Assembly (NCBI RefSeq): GCF_030152825.1
Contig: NZ_JASLIP010000006.1
Span: 1 to 64,000 of the forward strand
Reading direction: 5' to 3'
DNA from: Corynebacterium sp.
GTDB lineage: Bacteria > Actinomycetota > Actinomycetes > Mycobacteriales > Mycobacteriaceae
Length of the DNA stretch: 64,000 nucleotides
The position numbers were made by a program, and so were the translations under genes. Below, in pieces: positions 24,785 through 34,200 of the stretch. How positions within the stretch are numbered: the stretch's first letter is position 1; every line of letters begins with the position of its first letter. Below the pieces are notes generated by a model that saw only the letters and a list, made by a program, of their open reading frames with translations, was not told where the DNA came from and made no database searches.

Positions 24785-25471
24785 ATGGCGACCAAGAAGA
24801 TCAACGCAATCGGCAAGGCCACCATTGCCCTCACCGCAGCGACGGCCGTCGCCATGGGCGGCGTCACCGCCGCAGGTGCAAGCCCGCTGGGCAGCCTGGG
24901 CAGCCTCGGTTCCTCCGCTCCGGGAGACCTGGAGCAGGCTCAGGGCAAGGAGTACAAGCTCGGTAACGTCGGCGGTCCTGCCTGGAACGTGGACGTCTAC
25001 AAGCAGCTCGTCACCGGCGCTGAGACCGTGCGCCCGGGCGCGACCGTCAAGACCCGCATCAAGATCCAGGGCGTGAAGGGCGAGACCAAGGTTAGTGACC
25101 TCATCGAGCGCATGCCGGAGAGCTTCCAGCTGGTCAGGGTCGAGACCGTCGAGAACGGCCTCCTCGGCCGCAGCATCAAGCAGCTCGACCAGAGCCAGTA
25201 CGGCGTGACCACCAAGGATGGCGTCAAGCAGGTCAACGTCGGCCTGAAGGAAGGCCTGATCTTCAAGGGGGACAGCACCGTCAGCACCCACAAGTCCTTG
25301 GTTGTCGACTTCACCTGGAAGGCCGGCTCGGAGGAAGGCGCCTTCGCCACCGGTGGTGGTGCAAAGGTCGGCGCAGCCTTCAACAACCACAAGGTCTTCG
25401 ACAATGGTCCGAAGATCACCGTGAAGAAGGGTGCGTCCAAGCCATCCGGCAGTGTTTCCCTCAGCTCCTAA
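24785..25471 (+). CDS. Secreted protein of unknown function
   Basis: A 228-residue protein from ATG 24785, which has AAAGGGG nine bases upstream; longer in-frame starts add an unlikely basic leader. Residues 1-40 look like a Sec signal peptide (KKINAIGKATIALTAATAVAMGGVTAAGA|SP). The mature protein has a short Gly/Ser-Leu repeat (LGSLGSLGSS), then a beta-rich region with YKLGNVGGPAWNVDVYKQLVTGAETVRPGATVKTRIKIQG, similar in style to Ig-like or adhesin domains. There is no LPXTG, lipobox or C-terminal membrane anchor. Corynebacteria have small secreted proteins next to imuB, but I know no function. Confidence 0.75.
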   Translation: MATKKINAIGKATIALTAATAVAMGGVTAAGASPLGSLGSLGSSAPGDLEQAQGKEYKLGNVGGPAWNVDVYKQLVTGAETVRPGATVKTRIKIQGVKGETKVSDLIERMPESFQLVRVETVENGLLGRSIKQLDQSQYGVTTKDGVKQVNVGLKEGLIFKGDSTVSTHKSLVVDFTWKAGSEEGAFATGGGAKVGAAFNNHKVFDNGPKITVKKGASKPSGSVSLSS

Positions 25472-25522
25472 GGGCACCCGCGGGTCTTTCACCCATCCCA
25501 CGGGCGTGAGCCCGTGAACCCT

Positions 25523-25555
25523 TAAGCGGCCGCGATCAACCGATCCGGCCGCTTA
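25523..25555 (+). terminator. Hairpin after the secreted-protein gene
   Basis: TAAGCGGCCG and CGGCCGCTTA form a 10-bp perfect stem with a 13-base loop. A smaller hairpin CACGGGC-GTGA-GCCCGTG precedes it at 25499-25516. The T-run is weak. Confidence 0.55.
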
Positions 25556-25593
25556 GGTCTGCCTAAGGCCTTCCATTTGGTACCTTGTCAGTT

Positions 25594-26757
25594 ATGGCTA
25601 CCAGCAGAAATCCACTCGCGGGAGTCTCGCCACACGAGTTCACCACCGAACAGCTCGACGACGCCCCCACCATTTGCTCCACCTTCACCGGAGAGCAGCT
25701 CGCTGGCACTGCAAAACCCGGAAAAATCGTCCTCTGCCTGGAGTTCTACACCGGCTGGGGGCACGACATCCTCGACGGCACCGCCTTCGGCGCCGAGCTG
25801 AATGCGAAGATCAAAACCTTCCTCAAGGACAACGGGGCCGAACTCCAGTTCATCCGCCGCCCCGGCCGGGAAGGCCAGGACCGCCGCCAGAACAACACCC
25901 GGGTGCTCTATATCGCCTGGGCCACCGGCACCGAACCCATCCTCGAAAGGATGGACCTGCCCAACGTCGAGGCCCTCCTGGACGTCGACCTGAGCACCCC
26001 GGGCAACACCCCGGGCGCCCGCCGCGTCGAGCACCCCATCCTGCTGGTCTGCACCCACGGCCGCCGCGACCGCTGCTGCGCCGTCCGCGGCCGCCCGCTC
26101 GCCGCCGCGCTGAACAAGCACTTCGCCGACGCCGCGACAGGGGAAAACCGCACGTCCGGGGCCGGGGAACGCAGTGCTCTCGCCCAGAACCACGCCGATG
26201 CCGCCGGAGTGGGAGCCGGGCCGGTGGATCCCAAGCGCACCGGATTCGAGGAATTCGACGACCACCCCTCGGTGGACCCCATCGACCCGATCATCTGGGA
26301 GTCCTCCCACACCAAGGGGCACCGCTTCGCGCCTTCCATGCTCCTGCTGCCCGCCAACTACTCCTTCGGCCGCATGGCCGAGGGTGGGGCGCGCAGCATG
26401 GTGGAGCACGCCCAACGCGGGGAACTCTGGCTGCAGGGTAATCGCGGCCGTGGCTGCCTTGACCCCGCCAGCCAGGTCGCCGAACTCCGCGTGGCACACG
26501 AGCTCCATGACCGCGGGCTGCCCGTCGGCCTCGCCACGCTGACGTCCTGGGAGGAAACCCCAGAAGGCAGTGACGAGGAAAACACGCAGGCAGTCGCCGA
26601 CGTCGCCGTCCGCATCGTGGAAGACACCGCCTCGGGCCTGCGCTTCCGGGTCCGCATGGAGCGCCGGGACAGCGTCATGGTCGTGTCCTCCTGCGGCGAT
26701 AAGCCCAAGCGCGCGAAGTCCTGGATCGCGGTCGACTGCGAGGAGATTCTTGGGTAG
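25594..26757 (+). CDS. Sucrase/ferredoxin-like family protein (thioredoxin-like, possible [2Fe-2S])
   Basis: A 387-residue protein from ATG 25594. The family signature is present: CTHGRRDRCCAVRGRPLAAAL near residue 155 and, later, WESSHTKGHRFAPSMLLLPANYSFGR near residue 230. In this family the Cys residues and following motif belong to a thioredoxin-like [2Fe-2S] ferredoxin fold; the exact role is not known in bacteria. A stretch of low-complexity residues (DAATGENRTSGAGERSALAQNHADAAGVGAG) lies between the two motifs. The stop overlaps the likely TTG start of azlC. Confidence 0.85.
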   Translation: MATSRNPLAGVSPHEFTTEQLDDAPTICSTFTGEQLAGTAKPGKIVLCLEFYTGWGHDILDGTAFGAELNAKIKTFLKDNGAELQFIRRPGREGQDRRQNNTRVLYIAWATGTEPILERMDLPNVEALLDVDLSTPGNTPGARRVEHPILLVCTHGRRDRCCAVRGRPLAAALNKHFADAATGENRTSGAGERSALAQNHADAAGVGAGPVDPKRTGFEEFDDHPSVDPIDPIIWESSHTKGHRFAPSMLLLPANYSFGRMAEGGARSMVEHAQRGELWLQGNRGRGCLDPASQVAELRVAHELHDRGLPVGLATLTSWEETPEGSDEENTQAVADVAVRIVEDTASGLRFRVRMERRDSVMVVSSCGDKPKRAKSWIAVDCEEILG

Positions 26758-27646
26758 CTCGCGGCGTCCCGAGCGGAGTCAACCCGATCAGGGCAGCACT
26801 CAGCCGGGCAACGCCTCGCACGGGACGCCGGAATACAACGGCGCAGCCGGACACGACACCCAGAACGACCGCACCACGCCGCACGAGCACAACAGCGAGC
26901 AGAAAATCGATAACCAGCACAATCCCGACCAGGGGAGCATCCGGCACGCCATCGGTCTGGCCATGCCGGTGGGCCTCGGCATGGTTCCGCTCGGCCTGGC
27001 CTTCGGCATCCTGCTGACCCAGATGGGCTTCGCGTGGTTCTGGGCGCCGATCTTCTCGTTCGTGATTTACGCCGGTTCCATGGAATTCCTGGCACTCAGC
27101 CTCGTCACCGGGGGAGTGGGGCCGCTCTCAGCCGCGCTCTACGGGCTGCTGGTGAACTTCAGGCATGTCTTCTACGCCCTGAACTACCCGCTGCACGTCA
27201 TCCGTAGCCGACTCGCCCGCGCCTATGGCATCTACGCGCTGACGGACGAGACCTATGCGATCGTCAGCGCCAACCCCAATCAGCGCTTCACCGGCCGCCA
27301 GGTCATCGCCATCCAGATCGTCCTGCAGTGCGCCTGGGTCGGTGGGGGAGTTCTCGGCGCCCTCTTCGGCGACGCCATCCCCTGGAAGCTCGAGGGCATG
27401 GAGTTCGCGCTCACCGCCCTGTTCGTCGTGCTGCTGATCGAGTCCTTCCTCGCCACCAGGGACGTCTCCCTGGTCCTCACGGCCGCGGTGACCGCCACGG
27501 TGGCGCTGCTGGTCTTCCCGGGCAACATGCTGATGATCGCGATGCTGCTCTACTTCGCCGTGCTGCTCGCCCGTTTCTACCTCCCGGGCCTGGACCGCGC
27601 CCTCCAGCTGCGCTGGCGCACCGGGGACGAAAGGCAGGAAGTATGA
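26750..27646 (+). CDS. azlC: AzlC-family branched-chain amino acid exporter, large subunit
   Basis: AzlC with AzlD (BrnF and BrnE in C. glutamicum) exports isoleucine, leucine, valine and methionine. The membrane core begins at IRHAIGLAMPVGLGMVPLGLAFGILL and continues with FSFVIYAGSMEFLALSLV, LYGLLVNFRHVFYALNYPL and ALTDETYAI, all family motifs. The start is probably TTG 26750, overlapping the previous gene and next to AGGAG. That gives a 66-residue hydrophilic, His/Gln/Asn-rich N-terminus, unusual for the family; ATG 26963 would remove it but also part of helix 1. Overlaps azlD by 4 bp. Confidence 0.9.
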   Translation: MGSSRRPERSQPDQGSTQPGNASHGTPEYNGAAGHDTQNDRTTPHEHNSEQKIDNQHNPDQGSIRHAIGLAMPVGLGMVPLGLAFGILLTQMGFAWFWAPIFSFVIYAGSMEFLALSLVTGGVGPLSAALYGLLVNFRHVFYALNYPLHVIRSRLARAYGIYALTDETYAIVSANPNQRFTGRQVIAIQIVLQCAWVGGGVLGALFGDAIPWKLEGMEFALTALFVVLLIESFLATRDVSLVLTAAVTATVALLVFPGNMLMIAMLLYFAVLLARFYLPGLDRALQLRWRTGDERQEV

Positions 27647-28050
27647 GCACCCAGCCCACTGTTCTGGCTACCGAGGCTGTCCACGCTGCCGAAGCTGAGG
27701 CCACCGGCAGCTACGGCCTGCCCGCCGGCGTGAGCCTCGGCACCACCATCGGCGTGCTGCTCCCGCTCTGCATCGTCACCGTCGCCCTACGCGGCCTGCC
27801 CTTCGCCGCCCTGCGTTCCTTCCGGGAATCCAAGCTCGTCGCCTGGCTCGGCATGGGCATGCCCGTGGGCGTGATGAGCATCCTTGTGATCTACACCGCT
27901 GCCGACCGGATGGACGCCCCCGGCGGCCTGGCCTCCCTGCTCATCGCGGTGGCCTTCACCACCATCTGGCACCTGTGGCGTCGCTCCGCCACCCAATCCA
28001 TCCTGCTGGGCACGGTGTTCTACGTGCTGCTCGTCAACCTCGTTTTCTAG
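27643..28050 (+). CDS. azlD: AzlD-family branched-chain amino acid exporter, small subunit
   Basis: A 135-residue protein starting at ATG 27643 within the azlC stop (ATGA). After 30 hydrophilic residues it has four membrane helices: GTTIGVLLPLCIVTVALRG, LVAWLGMGMPVGVMSILVIY, GLASLLIAVAFTTIWHLW and SILLGTVFYVLLVNLVF. RGLPFAALR between helices 1 and 2 is typical of AzlD/BrnE. Translationally coupled to AzlC. The stop lies in a copy of the dispersed T-rich/GACGTC motif. Confidence 0.9.
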   Translation: MSTQPTVLATEAVHAAEAEATGSYGLPAGVSLGTTIGVLLPLCIVTVALRGLPFAALRSFRESKLVAWLGMGMPVGVMSILVIYTAADRMDAPGGLASLLIAVAFTTIWHLWRRSATQSILLGTVFYVLLVNLVF

Positions 28051-28110
28051 ACGACGACGTCGCGACCGTCACCGGCGCCTCGTTCGTCACCGTCGCCTGC
28101 CCCAACAAGG

Positions 28111-28151
28111 CATAAAAAGAACGCCGCCCCCGGCACCGAAGTGCAAGGGGG
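28111..28151 (-). terminator. Terminator of metQ-metN-metI
   Basis: On the minus strand CCCCCTTGCAC-TTCG-GTGCCGGGGG forms a stem with a stable UUCG loop, followed after a few bases by TTCTTTTT. It lies 47 bp after the metI stop and serves the minus-strand operon. Confidence 0.8.
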
Positions 28152-28165
28152 TGACGTCCTAAAAA
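28151..28165 (-). repeat. Reverse copy of dispersed TTTTTAGGACGTCAC motif
   Basis: On the minus strand this reads TTTTTAGGACGTCAC and continues CCCC, preceded by a pyrimidine run (CTTTCTGTCCTCC). A second copy in the other orientation is at 28043-28060. Confidence 0.45.
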
Positions 28166-28197
28166 GGAGGACAGAAAGCCCGGTGAAGGGTGAGCTC

Positions 28198-28947
28198 CTA
28201 GCGGCGCATAACCTTCTTAGCCAGCCAGTTACCGAACAGCTGAGCAGCCTGGACGATTACGATGATGACCAGCACGGTGATCCACGTGACCTCGTCGTTG
28301 AAGGCGCGGTAACCGTAGACAATCGCGAAGTCACCCAAACCGCCAGCGCCGATGTAGCCAGCCATCGCGGACATATCCACGATCGCGATGAACATGAACG
28401 TAAAGCCCAGGATCAACGGCCCCAGGGCCTCCGGGATGATCACCGTGAAGATGATCCGCAGCGGGGAAGCGCCCATGGACTTCGCCGCCTCGATCACGCC
28501 CGGGTCGATGGTGACCAGGTTCTGCTCCACGATGCGGGCCGCGCCGAAGGTTGCGGCGATCACCATGCCCAACACCGCGGCCTTGAGTCCGATACGGCTG
28601 CCCACCAGGGCGTCGCTCAACGGGCCGATGGCGGTGAGCAAGATAATGAACGGGATCGGGCGAACGAAGTTCACCAGGAAGTTGATCACCCAGTAGATGG
28701 GCCTATTCGACAGCACCCCGCCCGGGCGGGTGGTGTACAGCAGCATGCCGAACACCAGGCCCAGCAGGCCACCGATGACGAGGGTGGCCAGCACCATCGT
28801 GAGAGTGTCGTAGATCGCCTGGGTGAAGGTACCGCCCAGCCGGTCCCAGTCCATCGCGGCGAGTACGAGGGTGTCCGGGGACGCGGCGGTTGCGGAGCCG
28901 GAGGCGGTGGAGCCCGCGGCGGTCGGGAAAGTAGTCAGCGCGCTCAT
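28198..28947 (-). CDS. metI: Methionine ABC transporter permease
   Basis: Permease of the MetNIQ importer. 249 residues: a Ser/Ala/Thr-rich N-terminal tail of about 30 residues, then five or six helices including TLTMVLATLVIGGLLGLVFG, and the conserved cytoplasmic EAAKSMGASPLRIIFTVIIPEALGPLI loop that docks to the ATPase. It ends GNWLAKKVMRR. The ATG lies within the end of metN (overlap 4 bp), so the two are translationally coupled. Confidence 0.96.
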   Translation of the reverse strand: MSALTTFPTAAGSTASGSATAASPDTLVLAAMDWDRLGGTFTQAIYDTLTMVLATLVIGGLLGLVFGMLLYTTRPGGVLSNRPIYWVINFLVNFVRPIPFIILLTAIGPLSDALVGSRIGLKAAVLGMVIAATFGAARIVEQNLVTIDPGVIEAAKSMGASPLRIIFTVIIPEALGPLILGFTFMFIAIVDMSAMAGYIGAGGLGDFAIVYGYRAFNDEVTWITVLVIIVIVQAAQLFGNWLAKKVMRR

Positions 28948-30035
28948 CGGATCTCCTCAATATCGGTTCGCTGGGCCAGGTCGGCGTAGAATTTCTCGAT
29001 CGCGGCCTCGCCGGCGGCGTCCTGAGGGGTCACGCGCACGGTCAGGCGGCCGAAGGAGTGATTCTGCAGGGTGGTGACCCCGCCGTGGACGATGTTCACG
29101 CTCACATCCGCAGCCGAGAGCTCGGAGACGGCGTCGAAGAAGCCCACGCCCTGGTTCATCGTGATGGTGAACAGGCGGCCATCGCCGGCCTGCAGGGCGT
29201 TCGCCTCCACGTTGTCCGGGGTGTTGCGCAGGGAGGTGGCCACGAAGTTCTTCGCGACCTCCGTCTGCGGGTTGGAGAAGACCTCGTAGACCGAGCCCTG
29301 CTCCACCACGCGGGCGTTGGACATGACGACGACCTGGTCGGCGATGGAACGCACGACCTCCATCTCGTGGGTGATCACCACGATGGTGATGCCCAGCTCC
29401 TCGTTGACGCGGCGCAGCAGCGCGAGCACGTCACGGGTGGTGGAGGGGTCCAGCGCGCTGGTCGCTTCGTCGGCGAGCAGCAGGCTCGGGTTTGTCGCGA
29501 GCGCACGGGCGATGCCCACGCGCTGCTTCTGGCCACCGGAGAGCTGCTCCGGGTAGCTGAGGCCTTTATCCGCCAGCCCCACGAACTCCAGCAGCTCGGC
29601 GACGCGCGCCTCGCGCTCGGCCTTCGGCATGCCCTGCAGCTTCAGCGGGTAGGCGATGTTGCCGGCCACGGTGCGGGAGGAGAACAGGTTGAACTGCTGG
29701 AAGATCATGCCGATATCGGAGCGCAGCTTGCGCATCTCCGGTTCCTTCAGCGGGACGACGTCCTGCCCGTCGAGCAGGATCTCGCCGCTGGTCGGCTTGT
29801 CCAGTCCATTGATCTGGCGCACCAGCGTGGACTTGCCTGCGCCGGAGTAGCCGATGATGCCCACGATGGAGCCCGGCTGGATGGTGATGTTCACGTCCTC
29901 CAGCGCAGTGACGGACTTGCGCCCCTGCTTGAAGACCTTGTGGACGTTGCGAAATTCGATTCCCGTTCCCGTGCGGTCGCCCCGCGGGGTTGCGGGGGCG
30001 GCCGCGTCGGGGGCGGCGGATGTGCCTTGGGCCAT
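28944..30035 (-). CDS. metN: Methionine ABC transporter ATP-binding protein
   Basis: A 363-residue ATPase with Walker A GYSGAGKST, Q-loop FQQFNLF, signature LSGGQKQRVGIARA, Walker B LLLADEATSALD and the H-loop THE. The C-terminal 90 residues form the NIL domain (VNIVHGGVTTLQNHSFGRLTV), which binds methionine and inhibits the transporter when the amino acid is abundant. Residues 1-24 are a low-complexity Ala/Pro leader. It is the second gene of metQ-metN-metI and is separated from metQ by 84 bp carrying a hairpin. Confidence 0.96.
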   Translation of the reverse strand: MAQGTSAAPDAAAPATPRGDRTGTGIEFRNVHKVFKQGRKSVTALEDVNITIQPGSIVGIIGYSGAGKSTLVRQINGLDKPTSGEILLDGQDVVPLKEPEMRKLRSDIGMIFQQFNLFSSRTVAGNIAYPLKLQGMPKAEREARVAELLEFVGLADKGLSYPEQLSGGQKQRVGIARALATNPSLLLADEATSALDPSTTRDVLALLRRVNEELGITIVVITHEMEVVRSIADQVVVMSNARVVEQGSVYEVFSNPQTEVAKNFVATSLRNTPDNVEANALQAGDGRLFTITMNQGVGFFDAVSELSAADVSVNIVHGGVTTLQNHSFGRLTVRVTPQDAAGEAAIEKFYADLAQRTDIEEIR

Positions 30036-30053
30036 TGGAGTGCCTTCCGGTTT

Positions 30054-30109
30054 AAAAGGCGTGCCTCGGCAGGCGGGCTGGTGAGCCGGCCATGCGAGAC
30101 ACGCCTTTT
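30054..30109 (-). terminator. Intra-operon hairpin between metQ and metN
   Basis: Arms 30095-30109 and 30054-30068 (AAAAGGCGTG.CTCG / CGAG.CACGCCTTTT) form a 15-bp stem with one mismatch around a GC-rich loop, ending in CCTTTTAAA on the minus strand. It may stop part of the transcripts so that more binding protein than ATPase is made, or stabilise the metQ mRNA 3' end. Confidence 0.65.
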
Positions 30110-30119
30110 GGGGTTGGGT

Positions 30120-30989
30120 TTACTGCTCCTTGAGCTTCTGCTGGGTGTTGTCCAGCACCTTCTGCAGCTCATCGCCGGACATGGTCACGGCGACGGAGGT
30201 GCCCTTGGTCTGCTCGTTGATGGCGTCCTGGACCGGCTTGGAGTGCCAGATCTCGACGAGCTTCTTCAGGTCCTCTTCGTCCTTGCGGTCCTTGGTGGTC
30301 ACGAAGCCGTTGATGTACGGCTGTGCCTCCTCCTTCTCCGGGTCATCCTGGAAGATGGCGGTCGCCGGGTCGATGTCCGCGCGGTCCAGGAAGGAGTTGT
30401 TGACGATGGCCGGGGTGCCGTCGAGCCAGGAGGTTGCGGTCTGGGCTGCGTCGACCGGGGTGACCTTAACCTTGGACTTCTCGGTGTCGATGTCAGCCGG
30501 GGTCGGGGTCAGCAGACCCTCCTTCTTCAGGGTGACCAGCTCTGCCTGGACGAGGACGTTGATGGCGCGGCCCTGGTTGGTGGAGTCGTTCGGGATGGCG
30601 ACCTCGCCGGCCTTCTCGACGTCCTTCAGCTCGGAGTGGTCCTTGTAGTACAGGCCCAGCGGCAGGATCTCGGTGGCGCCGACCGGTGCGAGGTCGGTGT
30701 TGTTGCCGTTGTTGTACTCGGCCAGGAACATCATGTGCTGGAAGTTGTTGACGTCGATCTCGCCGTCGGTCAGCGCACGGTTCGGGATGGAGTAGTCATT
30801 GAAGGACTTGATCTCGGTCTTCAGGCCGGCGTTATCCAGCTCCTGCTTGAAGACCTGCCACTGCTTCTGCTCGGAGTCAGTGGTGCCGATGACGATGGTG
30901 TCGTCGTCGTTGCCGCCGGAGCAGGCCACGAGGCTGAAGCTGGTGGTCAGGGCGATCGTCGCGGCCAGAGCCTTGTGTCGAAGGGACAT
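30120..30989 (-). CDS. metQ: Methionine-binding lipoprotein
   Basis: A 289-residue NlpA-family lipoprotein starting at ATG 30989 after AGGAGG. The signal peptide ends in the lipobox LVACSGG with the lipidated Cys at residue 23. The mature part has IVIGTTDSEQKQWQVF, DYSIPNRALTDGEIDVNNFQHMMFL, VAIPNDSTNQGRAINVL and NNSFLDRADIDPATAIF, all typical of MetQ. First gene of the minus-strand operon. A McbR-like operator lies 116 bp upstream, and dnaE2 is divergent. Confidence 0.95.
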   Translation of the reverse strand: MSLRHKALAATIALTTSFSLVACSGGNDDDTIVIGTTDSEQKQWQVFKQELDNAGLKTEIKSFNDYSIPNRALTDGEIDVNNFQHMMFLAEYNNGNNTDLAPVGATEILPLGLYYKDHSELKDVEKAGEVAIPNDSTNQGRAINVLVQAELVTLKKEGLLTPTPADIDTEKSKVKVTPVDAAQTATSWLDGTPAIVNNSFLDRADIDPATAIFQDDPEKEEAQPYINGFVTTKDRKDEEDLKKLVEIWHSKPVQDAINEQTKGTSVAVTMSGDELQKVLDNTQQKLKEQ

Positions 30990-31104
30990 GGTGATCCTCC
31001 TAGATCTGAGGGTGCCCGCCGTGTGCCGTAGTTGGCGTGGGTGTTTTCTTAGGTTTTGCGGGTCACTATTTGTTGAAGGCAAATTTAGCACCGCTGGGCG
31101 GTGG

Positions 31105-31120
31105 TGGACAACTTGGTCTA
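31105..31120. promoter_or_regulatory. McbR-like operator upstream of metQ
   Basis: TGGACAACTTGGTCTA matches the McbR consensus TAGAC-N6-GTCTA of C. glutamicum with one change. McbR represses methionine and cysteine genes and is released by S-adenosylhomocysteine. The assignment rests on the motif and target gene. Confidence 0.65.
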
Positions 31121-31215
31121 TTTTCTTGTCATTTACGCACGTGGTGTCGTCGATTCCGGTCCCGACTGAATGGGGTTCTGGGGTGGTGGGGAAGAGGGCT
31201 AGCTTTCGTACGGTA

Positions 31216-31231
31216 TCGAATAGGTGTTCGA
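31216..31231 (+). promoter_or_regulatory. LexA (SOS) box upstream of dnaE2
   Basis: TCGAATAGGTGTTCGA is an SOS box of the TCGAAC-N4-GTTCGA type with one change, centred 28 bp before the dnaE2 start. A TAGGGT -10-like element between box and start, and the lack of a ribosome-binding site, suggest a leaderless transcript that LexA would block. Confidence 0.8.
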
Positions 31232-31251
31232 TTTAGGGTAGGGTTCTGGCC

Positions 31252-34200
31252 GTGACGTATACGCGCGGATTCAACAACCCCAAGGCCCTCAGCTGGTCGC
31301 GGATCGAGCGTATCCTTTCGGGAAAAACCACAGGTGAGTGCGTTGAAGTTCGCTCGCGGAACGAGGCGCGGCGCGACGAGCAGCTCGGTGGCCGACATGG
31401 CGATTACCCCGGCGAGCTCCGGCACGGCGAACAGTTCGATGGTCGAAACGGGGAGCGGCCAGGCGGGCCCCGCGGAGAGCGAACCGCGGCGGGGGCACCG
31501 CGCGCAGCCGGGACACGCGTGGAGTTCGCGGAGCTGCGCGCCGCCAGCAGCTATCACTTCCTCCACGGCGCCAGCGAACCCGAGGAACTAGTGGAGCAGG
31601 CCAGCGCGCTCGGGCTCAGCGCGCTGGCCTGCCTCGACCGGGACGGCATGTACGGGGCCGCGCGTTTTGCCACCGCCGCCGCAGAGACAGAAGGCGAGCT
31701 CCAGACCGTCTTCGGGGCGGAGCTCAGCATCGACGGGCCACGGGCCCCCGGCCTGGCGGTGCTTTGCCGCGGCCAGGAGGGCTATCGGCGGCTCAGCCGC
31801 AGCATCACCGCCGCCCGGATGGCCCACCGGGACAAGGACGCAGTTGAATACCCCAGCTTCAACTCTCTCGCCGAGGCCGCCGGCGGGCACTGGCTCGTCC
31901 TCATCGACGCCGCCCAGCTCGCCATCCCCGGCCGCGCCGCCGAACTACTCGACGCCTTCGGCGCGCAGTGCTGCCTGGTGCAGCTGCAGCTGAGCATGGA
32001 CCCGGCCGACGTGGACCATAACGAGGCCCTGCACGCCTTCGCCACCACCCACGGGCTGCGCGAGATCCTCTCCTCACAGCCCACCTGCGCGACCCCCAGC
32101 CAGGCCCGCCTGGCCGGGGCCAAGGCTGCCCTGCAGCGGCGCTGGGACGTCGCTCGCGCCGAGCCCGTCACCCACCCCGTGGGCGGATCCTGGCTGCGCT
32201 CCGGGGCGGAACTGCGGCAGCTCGCCGGGGACTGCGCCTGGCTCGCGGAAGCCGCCGCAACCAGCGTGGGCGTCGCCGAAGAATGCGCATTCACCCTGAA
32301 CCTCGTCGCCCCAGAACTACCGCACTTCCCCGTGCCGGAAGGCCACAGCGAGATGTCCTGGCTCCGCGAGCTCGTGGAAAGAAACGGCACCCACCGCTAC
32401 GGGCGGCGCGGCTCCACCGCGGCAGCGCAGAAGGCCTGGGAGGTCATCGACCGGGAGCTCGACGTCATCGAAAAACTGGGCTTCCCCGGCTACTTCCTCA
32501 TCGTCCACGACATCGTCGACCACTGCCACAGCAACAACATCCTCTGCCAGGGGCGCGGCTCAGCGGCGAACTCCGCCGTCTGCTTCGCGCTCGGCATCAC
32601 CTCGGTCGACTCCGTCGCCGCCGGCCTACTCTTCGAGCGCTTCCTCTCCCCGGAGCGCGAAGGCCCGCCCGATATCGACCTGGACATCGAGTCCGGCCGC
32701 CGCGAGGAGGTCATCCAGTACGTCTACCGCCGCTACGGGCGGGAGAACGCCGCCCAGGTCGCGAACGTCATCACCTACCGGCGCAAGGGGGCGCTGCGCG
32801 ATGCCGCCCGCGCGCTCGGCTACCCGGCAGGCCAGGTGGATGCCTGGACCCGGGGGACCGCGGAGGCCCCCGAGCGGGTCCGCCAGCTCGCCGAACAACT
32901 GATCGGCCAGCCCCGCCACCTCGGCATCCACTCCGGCGGCATGGTCATCTGCGACCGCCCCATCGCGGACGTCGTGCCCACCGAGTGGGCGCGCATGGAG
33001 AACCGCTCCGTGGTGCAGTGGGATAAGGACGACTGCGCGGCCGTCGGGCTAGTGAAATTCGACCTGCTGGGCCTGGGCATGCTCGAGGCCCTGCACCACG
33101 CCATCGACCAGGTGGCCACCCACCGTGGCCGCCGTATCGAGCTGTGGCGCCTGGCCCCGACCGAGGAAGCGGTCTACGAGATGCTCAGCCGCGCCGACGC
33201 GGTGGGCGTGTTCCAGGTGGAGTCCCGCGCCCAGATGAACACCCTGCCCCGCCTGCGACCCCGGCGCTTCTACGACCTGGTGGTGCAGGTCGCGCTGATC
33301 CGCCCCGGCCCCATCCAGGGTGGGTCGGTCCACCCATTCATCCGGCGGCGCAACGGCCTGGAGCCGGTGACCTTCGACCACCCGTGCCTGGAACCCGCGC
33401 TCAGCAAGACCCTCGGCATCCCACTGTTCCAGGAGCAGTTGATGCAGGTCGTGGTGGACGCCGCCGGGTTCACCGCCGCGGAGGCCGATACGCTGCGCCG
33501 CGCGATGGGGTCCAAGCGTTCCCCGGAGCGGATGGCGCGGCTGAAGGAACGCTTCTACGAGGGCCTGGAGCGCACCAACGGCATCACTGGGGAGGTCGCG
33601 GACCGGCTGTGGGAGAAGATCACGGCGTTCGCAGCCTATGGCTTCCCGGAGTCCCACTCCCAGTCCTTCGCCGCGCTGGTCTACTACTCCGCCTGGTTTA
33701 AGTACCACTATCCGGCGGAATTCTGCGTGGCCCTGTTGCGCGCCCAGCCGATGGGCTTCTACTCGCCGCAGTCGCTGATTGCGGACGCCCGCCGCCACGG
33801 GGTGCGGATCCTGCCGGTGTGCGTCAACGCCTCCGGGGTGCAGGCGGACACGGATCTCTCGGCCGGTTCTGCTGCGTCTTCTTCCTCTTCTTTTAAGGAC
33901 GTCAACCGTGCCCGCGGGGTGCACGGGCTGGGGCGGGGCACCGCGGAGCCCATCGGCGCGATCCGGCTGGGGCTGGCATCCATCGCGGGGATCAGCGAGG
34001 AGGCGGCCGAGCGGATCGTTGCCACGCGGGAAGAGCAGGGGGAGTACCGGCAGGTCAGCGACCTCTCCCGAGAAGCCGGGCTCAGCGTGGCGCAGGTGGC
34101 GGCCCTAGCGCGGGCTGGTGCCCTGGAGAGCCTCGGGCTGGATCGGCGGCAGGCGGTGTGGGCCGCGGGGCTGGCAGCTACGGAGCGGGACGGCATGCTG

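Noticed and set aside
29058..31031. 657-codon plus-strand frame opposite metN and metQ
   Set aside because: Shadow of the metN and metQ genes on the minus strand.
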